This document shows, piece after piece, positions 15,207 through 20,149 of a stretch of DNA of 20,149 nt. The DNA lies in the IMG/VR virus record IMGVR_UViG_3300028027_000300, positions 1 through 20,149 of that record; one strand, written 5' to 3'. The translations under genes and the position numbers were made by a program. The stretch is from a virus. The notes under the pieces are model-generated. The model had not been told where the DNA came from and did not search any database. It worked only from the letters and a program-made list of their open reading frames with translations. Position 1 is the stretch's first letter; the number at the start of each line of letters is the position of its first letter.

Positions 15207-15238
15207 AAAACAAAAAGGAGGGGGAATTACCCCCCTCC
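15207..15238 (-). terminator. Rho-independent terminator after capsid gene 1
   Basis: On the minus strand an 8-bp GGAGGGGG/CCCCCTCC stem with a six-base loop is followed by TTTTTGTTTT. It starts 6 bases after the stop of the first capsid gene and ends 19 bases before the start of the second. The canonical form makes function likely. Partial read-through must occur unless a promoter lies at its end. It would make the first capsid mRNA the most abundant and guard its 3' end. Confidence 0.88.
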
Positions 15239-15244
15239 GTTTTA

Positions 15245-16588
15245 TCAGGCTGCTGTGCCTGTAGAACGATAGCGAACACCAGCGTTAGGATCACGCACAG
15301 ATGTTGCCAAACGCTTCTCACCGAAGAAGGTGATGTAACCGGGCAATGTCTGGTCGTATCTACGCATAACCATGTTCAGACGGTCGATGATTGTGTGGAA
15401 GCGGCTCCAGTCAGCGAAGTACATTGGATACAAGCTGTTAGTGCCGGCAGAAGCCACAGTAGTTTGTGAAGGAGTATCGCAATACTTGTTCACAACAACA
15501 TCGAAGCCCAACAAGTTGCCAACAATACCGTCAACAGACAAACCTTCATTACGATTGAAGATAGGTGCGCCATTGTCATCTTTCAATGCACGAATAGCAT
15601 TCAACAGGATTGGGCTGATAACGAACTTAGCGCTTTCGGTCCAATATTGTTGCGGGAGGCTATATACGAAATTGACCACATCGGTATAGGTGATGTTGTT
15701 GGCGCCAACAGTATTAGCGTTAGTTGTCAATTGGTCGTATGTTGCCAAGCTGTGCAAGCCGCTGGTAGAACCAGTGCCAGAAGAGCCGAAGGCAGCAGTA
15801 GTGCAAACACCACCAGCATAAGTTGACGCAGCACCAGCGTATTGGTCAAGGCCACGCAATCCGTTGCTTCCACCGTATGGCAAAGAAGTCAAACCTTGGT
15901 CGTTATTTTGCATCATGCTGAGAGCTTCAGCTTGAGCAAATTCAGCCAACATGTCATCAACGACATTGGCTTCCAAACCATCGATGTCATCCAATGCAGC
16001 AGTACGGATTGGGAACTGAACATTCAAGTCTTGCAAAACGAGTTGCCAGATAGAAGTGTCTTCAGTTGTAGCAGCACCGTTGTTCTGAATGCCATAGCCC
16101 CAAGCAGCGCCAGCGTTGCCGGTCTTGACACGGAACTGGTAGCTTGAACCATCGGTAGCAACAGTGCGTGAAACACCGCGCAATGGATTAGCCAAACGCA
16201 GTGCAGCAAACACTGGGTCATAAGCGGTACGACCACCTTGATTGTTACCAGAACCTGTCAAAGCAGAAGCTTCGTTCAGGTAAGCTTGCATTTGTGATTC
16301 GTCAGCAAAAATTTGCAGTTCTTTTTCTACACGGTTGTTACCTTTGTAGAAAGAAGACAGTTGCTCGCGAACGCTGCGGTTCACATCTTGACGAATAGTC
16401 TTGGCAACAGGCTTGTGCAGAGCAGGAGCTTCAATAGAAGACACTTTGGCTTCCAGAGCAGCAACCATTTCGCTGAATTCAGCTTTAACAGCTTCAACAG
16501 CAGCGGGGATTTTGGCCTCAACAGCCGCAACGCTCTCAGCTTGTTTAGCTTCGATAGCGTCCAATTTTTCAATGATTTCTTTTGACAT
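15245..16588 (-). CDS. Major capsid protein, HK97 family, with delta domain
   Basis: 447 aa. Residues 1-55 are an Ala/Glu/Lys coiled coil (EKLDAIEAKQAESVAAVEAK), the scaffolding delta domain, followed by a linker and then the HK97 fold from about residue 107 (EASALTGSG). FAALRLANPLRG, KTGNAGAAWGYG, TSIWQL and the C-terminal GEKRLATSVRDPNAGVRY are conserved features of this capsid family. The prohead protease encoded next door would be expected to remove the delta domain before expansion, cutting near residue 100-107, an inference. Protease and capsid genes are 2 bases apart. The gene is followed by a strong terminator, consistent with high expression. Confidence 0.93.
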   Translation of the reverse strand: MSKEIIEKLDAIEAKQAESVAAVEAKIPAAVEAVKAEFSEMVAALEAKVSSIEAPALHKPVAKTIRQDVNRSVREQLSSFYKGNNRVEKELQIFADESQMQAYLNEASALTGSGNNQGGRTAYDPVFAALRLANPLRGVSRTVATDGSSYQFRVKTGNAGAAWGYGIQNNGAATTEDTSIWQLVLQDLNVQFPIRTAALDDIDGLEANVVDDMLAEFAQAEALSMMQNNDQGLTSLPYGGSNGLRGLDQYAGAASTYAGGVCTTAAFGSSGTGSTSGLHSLATYDQLTTNANTVGANNITYTDVVNFVYSLPQQYWTESAKFVISPILLNAIRALKDDNGAPIFNRNEGLSVDGIVGNLLGFDVVVNKYCDTPSQTTVASAGTNSLYPMYFADWSRFHTIIDRLNMVMRRYDQTLPGYITFFGEKRLATSVRDPNAGVRYRSTGTAA

Positions 16589-16590
16589 GA

Positions 16591-17391
16591 TTAACCTTTA
16601 AGTCGTTTGTCTAGGAGTTTAAGAAGTTCGCGTTGCTCAAGAGCAGCGAGAATTTCAGCTTCGGTCGCTTCCGCACCAGAGTCACTCTGTTGAGGCGCAA
16701 TTTCAATTGCTTCAGTTGCAGCATCACGCTGCTCCAGAACTTTCTTGAATGTTGATGCGGCAGCGACCGCATCGCTTTTGGACAACCCAGCATCCCGCAA
16801 GGCTTCTTCCAAAACTTTTAAATCAGCAGAGCCATCAGCGCGGAAATATTCCAGCTTCTTAACTTCTGCTTTAGGATTATTTGGGTACATCACAACGCTA
16901 GTCTCGCGCAAACCACCTTTAGTGATTTGGAAGTAGCCTTTTTCCCAATAGTCATCAGACCCTGCTGGAAAAACTTCGCCACCTTCAGTGACCCACTGAT
17001 ATTCGTCAGCATAAGCGCCAACAGACACGCCACCGAACATGTTTGGTGACTCACACATAACTTGATAAAGGTCTGAACCAACACTGGTGTTCAGGAACAA
17101 GCGACCGCTGGCGCTCATGCCTTCATCATCCATTTCAATGCTTGTCCACTCGCCAACAGGCATAGACTCAGCATTGTGGTTCAAGAACATTGGAAGTGGT
17201 CTGCCAGAAGCGGCAAACTCTTTGGCCCACTCCATAAAGCCTTCAGGCTTATAGAAGAATTTGCGACCATCAGCGCCTTCGCGAGCGCCCCAAGTGGTAA
17301 TGCGAGCTTCAATCTTGCCTGTTGGTTCTCCGCTTGCGGATTTTTCCGTTAGGTTTAACCTTGCTTCGCAGATTAGATTCATTTGCTTCAT
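16591..17391 (-). CDS. Prohead maturation protease (S78 family)
   Basis: 266 aa. The catalytic core follows HK97 gp4 relatives. KIEARITTWG at about residues 26-35 is the first strand. PMFLNHNAESMPVGEW at 67-82 contains the likely catalytic His72. MFGGVSVGAY at 118-127 contains Ser123. RETSVVMYPNNPKAEV at 162-177 matches the E-x-SvV-x-x-PaN-x-A motif. A C-terminal extension of about 80 residues is Glu/Ala-rich and helical and may act as a scaffold-like tail. AGGGG lies 6 nt before the ATG. It cleaves the capsid delta domain and itself during maturation. Confidence 0.9.
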   Translation of the reverse strand: MKQMNLICEARLNLTEKSASGEPTGKIEARITTWGAREGADGRKFFYKPEGFMEWAKEFAASGRPLPMFLNHNAESMPVGEWTSIEMDDEGMSASGRLFLNTSVGSDLYQVMCESPNMFGGVSVGAYADEYQWVTEGGEVFPAGSDDYWEKGYFQITKGGLRETSVVMYPNNPKAEVKKLEYFRADGSADLKVLEEALRDAGLSKSDAVAAASTFKKVLEQRDAATEAIEIAPQQSDSGAEATEAEILAALEQRELLKLLDKRLKG

Positions 17392-17524
17392 TAATAGCCC
17401 CTAAAGCCATAGATTGGTTGTTATCTTGTATTTTAGGGGGTTGCCCTAAAAGTACAGGCAACTGTATTACAGGTTGACGAACCTGTTTCGCTAATGCTAC
17501 CAGATATTTTGAATCAGTTTGCAT
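17309..17524 (-). CDS. Possible small overlapping gene between portal and protease
   Basis: 71 aa (MQTDSKYLVALAKQVRQPVI at the start). The ATG is 6 bases after the portal stop and has an AGGAAAG ribosome site about 12 nt upstream within the last portal codons. The first 44 codons fill an otherwise empty 139-base gap, and the composition (Gln, Pro, Asn, Lys) looks like protein rather than shadow. The last 28 codons overlap the protease in another frame and are basic, which weakens the case. No family is recognised. It may be a real accessory gene or chance. Confidence 0.4.
   Translation of the reverse strand: MQTDSKYLVALAKQVRQPVIQLPVLLGQPPKIQDNNQSMALGAINEANESNLRSKVKPNGKIRKRRTNRQD
17431..17451 (-). 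other. Inverted repeat in portal-protease gap
   Basis: TTTTAGGG and CCCTAAAA are perfectly complementary around a five-base loop (8 bp). No U-run follows, so this is not a standard terminator. A second perfect hairpin (ACAGGTT/AACCTGT, 7 bp, 4-base loop) lies at 17469-17486. Together they could form processing or translation-control structures ahead of the protease start. They also fall inside the possible small ORF. Confidence 0.4.
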
Positions 17525-17530
17525 TATTTA

Positions 17531-18931
17531 TCAAGTCTTTCCTATATTCATTTTCTTCTTTTGGTTTCCACCACCGCCACCAGTATCTTGGGGGCTAGAA
17601 CCAGAAATAGAATCAGCCGGTTTATTAGGTTGGACCAACTCATCGCCACCTTCAATATTAGGCATGCCCATATACTCACGCGCTTCGTTGGGAGTCATAA
17701 TTCCATTGGTCACACCCGCTGTCGCAAAGTTCATTTGGTCAAGTGGTGCGCCCTTCAAGAAGTCGCTGGTGTCAAACTCAACACAAAGTGATGGATAACC
17801 AACAAATAAATGCTGCTTGAGTTTTTCTTGGATGTTTACCAGCATTGGGTACATAGTCCCTTTGTAGAACTCATCCATTTGCGTTTGACTGTTATTAAAC
17901 TTGCCATCAATAATGCCGATCATTTGTGGAGGCACACCAAATAAGCCGCAAATCCTACGCATGGTCTGCATCTTCAGGTTAGCAGCGTCAGCATCTTGCA
18001 AGTTGAGCATTTCCAATGGCGTGTACTTCATGCCTTGGTCCAGCAGCATGCCTTGACCGGGCTTAGATGGGTCAGATTGGCGTGAGCCAACCATATTGCT
18101 CCAAGCTTCTTTTAAACGGGCAGCAATTTCTTTATATTTGGCATCAGGTACAACAGCATCGGTCGAGAACATGCCAGATGGCTTTGCACCGTTCTGCATC
18201 ACATAGTTTGCGTACAGGTCAATGTCTTGGTCTAAGGCTACCAACTCAGCAGCCAAGATACCTTTGTTGAAACCGGCAGAACCTTGCCACGCCATCTCTT
18301 TGCAGTGCATGATTTGATGCGCTTTGAGTGGCTGGTCACGGCTAAAGCCGTATGCCGGTGTAGACAGGCGATACGATGGATATCGTGCAGGATTGATTGT
18401 TACAGCAATCAATGTGCTATCCATAATATACATTTCCAGAGGAGTCTCGGTTGCAGACTCTTGGTCTTTTCGCCACCACAGAGTAAACGCTTCACCAGCA
18501 AGCTCATACCACATGAGCCACTGATACCAGAACTCATATTTGCTCTGGAAGTTATTAGGATTATTCAAAAGCTTGGCAACTTGCTTGGCTTTTGTCTTAT
18601 CTCGTGTGCCAACTGACGGGTCTTTAATGGCATTTACATATTCGCCATCTTCGCCTTCGCAACAAATGTTAATTGGCAACTGTGCAAGCGCCCTAGCTTT
18701 AATCGCAATACAGGACATCACTGTGCTGTTGCGTGTAAGCATTGACATGTCAACAGGGCGACCAGCATTGGTCGTGCTGGCTGTCGTGACATAGAGTATC
18801 TGGGTATTTACATTTGGCTGCTGTTTATTGCTTTGGTAAACAATATTGTTGCCCAATGCAGTCTGACCAAACAACGAGTTGCTCTCATTATTTGTTGCTT
18901 TTTTACTGCTAAAAACATCCAAAATGCCCAT
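17531..18931 (-). CDS. Portal protein, HK97 family
   Basis: 466 aa, typical length for the HK97 portal family (PF04860). MLTRNSTVMSCIAIKARALA at about residues 64-83 is the V-x-aCI-x-x-iA-x-x-iA-x-lP helix. LLNNPNNFQSKYEFW at 121-135 and MWYELAGEAFTLWWR at 140-154 match the P-N-x-x-x-x-x-x-F and L-x-GNAy blocks. RRICGLFGVPPQMIG at 325-339 is the conserved IA-x-x-F-gVPp-x-x-lg motif. GIMTPNEAREYMGMP at 410-424 is the usual C-terminal N-G-x-x-x-x-NE-x-R-x-x-x-g-x-p. The C-terminus is Gly-rich, then Lys-rich. An AGGAGA ribosome site precedes the ATG. Twelve copies form the DNA channel. Confidence 0.94.
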   Translation of the reverse strand: MGILDVFSSKKATNNESNSLFGQTALGNNIVYQSNKQQPNVNTQILYVTTASTTNAGRPVDMSMLTRNSTVMSCIAIKARALAQLPINICCEGEDGEYVNAIKDPSVGTRDKTKAKQVAKLLNNPNNFQSKYEFWYQWLMWYELAGEAFTLWWRKDQESATETPLEMYIMDSTLIAVTINPARYPSYRLSTPAYGFSRDQPLKAHQIMHCKEMAWQGSAGFNKGILAAELVALDQDIDLYANYVMQNGAKPSGMFSTDAVVPDAKYKEIAARLKEAWSNMVGSRQSDPSKPGQGMLLDQGMKYTPLEMLNLQDADAANLKMQTMRRICGLFGVPPQMIGIIDGKFNNSQTQMDEFYKGTMYPMLVNIQEKLKQHLFVGYPSLCVEFDTSDFLKGAPLDQMNFATAGVTNGIMTPNEAREYMGMPNIEGGDELVQPNKPADSISGSSPQDTGGGGGNQKKKMNIGKT

Positions 18932-18955
18932 GATTTTCTCCTAATTCATTACATT

Positions 18956-19936
18956 CTACCAATCTAATGACCTGAAGCCAAATGATTCCGTAACGAAAAC
19001 ATTATCTAGGTGGCAGTGTAACGCCATAATCATAGAAATAATACCGTCAACTTTGGCAGATGGGTCTGCCTCATTCTTACGCACCTTCACATTGCCGTTG
19101 ACATCGGTATAAACCTCGCAGTTTCCAAGCTGCCACCCAACAAATGGGTTGCCATCGTGCTTTATGGCTTTCTTGAGAATAAGCTGCTCAGTCGTTTTAG
19201 ATGGGTTGGAAAGTACAGCCATACCTTGACCCACCTTTTTGACAGGTAGCCCGTGGCTGTATAAGTTTGCAACCAAAGCAGCAGCGTTGTAAGGGTCGAA
19301 CGCAATTTCTTTAACATCATGGAAAATACACTCCGCTTTAATGTAGGTTTCAATCTCATTCAGGTCTGTCACATTGCCTTGAGTAAGCTTAAGGATGCCT
19401 GAAGCTTGGGCTTGAAGGTAGATTGGCTTGTAATGGTTTGGCACAAAATCCATCGACTCTTCTGGCAGGAAGAATTGGAACTTAGCATAAAAGTCTTCTT
19501 CGCCATACCTGTGCAAAGTGCAGACAGCGTTCAAGTCACGGCTGTGCGCCAAGTCAAATGCAATAAATGTTGACTCAGGTTTATCCTGTGGTTTTTCAGC
19601 AACAGACTCATCCCAGAAGCGCCTGTCAACCCATGCGGCATTGGCAGATACATAAATGTTTAATTGTTTGCACAGGAACTCATTCAAGCTGGCTGGCTTG
19701 GCAGAAGCCTCTTCAGCCATGTGCCGGATATGGTCAACAGTAACTGAAATGCCAAGCATAGGGTTTGCCTTACCCCAGACATCAGGATTGCTCCATTCAT
19801 CTCCGGGATCGATGCTGTACAGCAGTCCAAACCACCTAAAGTTGTCAGCAGCAGCGCCACGAAGCACAGACCGGAAATGATTCAAATCTTCGTAAAACTT
19901 TGTATCTTTGGTAAAACTTGCAGTTGTCAGATACAT
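18956..19936 (-). CDS. terL: Terminase large subunit, C-terminal (nuclease) part, 5' end displaced
   Basis: The minus frame is open to 20011, but only the part from about 19936 down (MYLTTASFTKDTKFYEDL) looks like terminase. TTAS is the usual motif after the ATPase domain, and YSIDPGDEWSNPDVWGKANP follows as in HK97 TerL (PF03354). The RNase-H-like nuclease acids can be seen, numbered from the ATG at 20011: Asp153 (IAFDLAHSRDLNAV), Asp239 (EIAFDPYNAA) and Asp322 (AKVDGIISMIMAL). The ATPase half with Walker A and B is missing from this strand. The first 25 or so residues of the open frame are the antisense of plus-strand terminase and should not be taken as real. Function when intact: ATP-driven DNA packaging and cutting. 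Confidence 0.9.
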   Translation of the reverse strand: MYLTTASFTKDTKFYEDLNHFRSVLRGAAADNFRWFGLLYSIDPGDEWSNPDVWGKANPMLGISVTVDHIRHMAEEASAKPASLNEFLCKQLNIYVSANAAWVDRRFWDESVAEKPQDKPESTFIAFDLAHSRDLNAVCTLHRYGEEDFYAKFQFFLPEESMDFVPNHYKPIYLQAQASGILKLTQGNVTDLNEIETYIKAECIFHDVKEIAFDPYNAAALVANLYSHGLPVKKVGQGMAVLSNPSKTTEQLILKKAIKHDGNPFVGWQLGNCEVYTDVNGNVKVRKNEADPSAKVDGIISMIMALHCHLDNVFVTESFGFRSLDW

Positions 19937-19940
19937 CCGC
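19925..19940. other. Inverted junction inside terL
   Basis: Left of this zone the minus strand reads as terminase C-terminal part; right of it the plus strand reads as terminase N-terminal part. The central ATPase section, including Walker B, is absent. Both readings remain plausible through about 16 bases, so the break cannot be placed exactly. A chimeric inverted join in amplification or assembly is the simplest cause; a real inversion is possible. Confidence 0.8.
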
Positions 19941-20149
19941 CATGTGAAGGGGCCAGAGGCTGGCAAAGCTATTGAGTTGGCGCCATTCCAGATTTTGCTA
20001 CTGGCTGGCATCTACGGCTTTCGGGCAAAGAATGATGTGAACACCCGCTGGGTGACAGATGTGATTTTGTTCGTGCCGCGCAAGTCAGGCAAGACAACAT
20101 TGGCCTCCATCATTGCCCTGTACGAATTGCAGTTTGGCGATGCTGGCGC
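19932..20149 (+). CDS. terL: Terminase large subunit, N-terminal ATPase fragment, opposite strand
   Basis: In the plus frame starting at 19932 the sequence reads YIRHVKGPEAGKAIELAPFQ, then a hydrophobic helix LLLAGIYGF and VILFVPRKSGKTTLASIIAL up to the window end. This is the N-terminal pattern of HK97-type TerL: h-x-kG-x-x-aG-x-x-x-x-L-x-p-Q, then iyG(w/f), then the R-K-x-GKT/S Walker A loop (PRKSGKTTLA at about 20077-20106). The true start and the rest of the ATPase lie outside or are lost. It probably comes from the same terminase gene as the minus-strand part, since exactly the N-terminal section is missing there. Confidence 0.85.

Noticed and set aside
15842-16147. 101-aa plus-strand frame inside capsid gene 1
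   Set aside because: It is antisense of a highly conserved capsid region, with no ribosome site or neighbouring plus-strand genes.
19940-20011. N-terminal residues 1-25 of the minus-strand terminase frame as a real start
   Set aside because: The plus strand here encodes the conserved terminase N-terminus (GPEAGK, ELAPFQ). The minus reading is its antisense, and no ribosome site precedes the ATG at 20011.
1-20149. tRNA genes, lysis genes, integrase or insertion sequence
   Set aside because: I looked for cloverleaf-like segments, holin/endolysin-like short membrane or lytic proteins, recombinase motifs and terminal repeats on both strands and saw none I could support.

Overview
The window is the virion-structure block of a tailed dsDNA phage (Caudoviricetes) with an HK97-type head and a long, non-contractile lambda-like tail, i.e. 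a siphovirus morphology. It could equally be a prophage segment, but I see no bacterial genes, integrase, lysogeny genes, tRNAs, CRISPR arrays or insertion sequences. Nearly all genes lie on the minus strand and abut or overlap by a few bases, with AGGA/GGAG-type ribosome binding sites. The DNA is AT-rich. A lambda gpH-type tape measure and a TipJ-type tail tip suggest a Gram-negative host; host and habitat are inference only.

Reading the minus strand from right to left. Head module (20149 to 13147): terminase large subunit (broken, see below), HK97 portal, possible small overlapping ORF, S78-type prohead protease, major capsid protein 1 (447 aa with N-terminal coiled-coil delta domain), a strong intrinsic terminator, a second paralogous major capsid protein (337 aa, no delta domain), gp6-like connector and head closure protein. 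Tail module (13144 to 6890): tail terminator, tail tube, a 75-aa unknown, the G / G-T tail assembly chaperone pair, an HK97-gp10-like protein in an unusual place, an 812-aa tape measure, and two minor tail (distal tail/hub) proteins. Adsorption module (6881 to 1): GNAT acetyltransferase, a 1381-aa TipJ-like central tip protein with tandem collagen-hinged repeat modules, a 70-aa protein, then after a promoter-like intergenic gap three fibre/baseplate-type genes and the start of another gene at the window edge.

The genes work together as one late assembly programme. TerL packages DNA through the portal into a capsid matured by the protease. Connector, closure and terminator join head to tail. 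The tail tube polymerises around the tape measure with the G/G-T chaperones. The tip and fibre proteins find the host.

Most interesting points: (1) two tandem HK97-fold capsid proteins, one without a scaffolding domain, separated by an intrinsic terminator; (2) a clear programmed -1 frameshift site (GGGAAAC directly before the stop codon, with a 10-bp stem starting 5 nt downstream) that makes the G-T fusion; (3) a terminase gene whose C-terminal half is on the minus strand while its N-terminal Walker A part is on the plus strand, meeting head-to-head near 19925-19940 with the middle of the gene missing, most simply an inverted chimeric join in the assembly; (4) a promoter-like element with a perfect palindrome over its -10 box, in front of the fibre genes.
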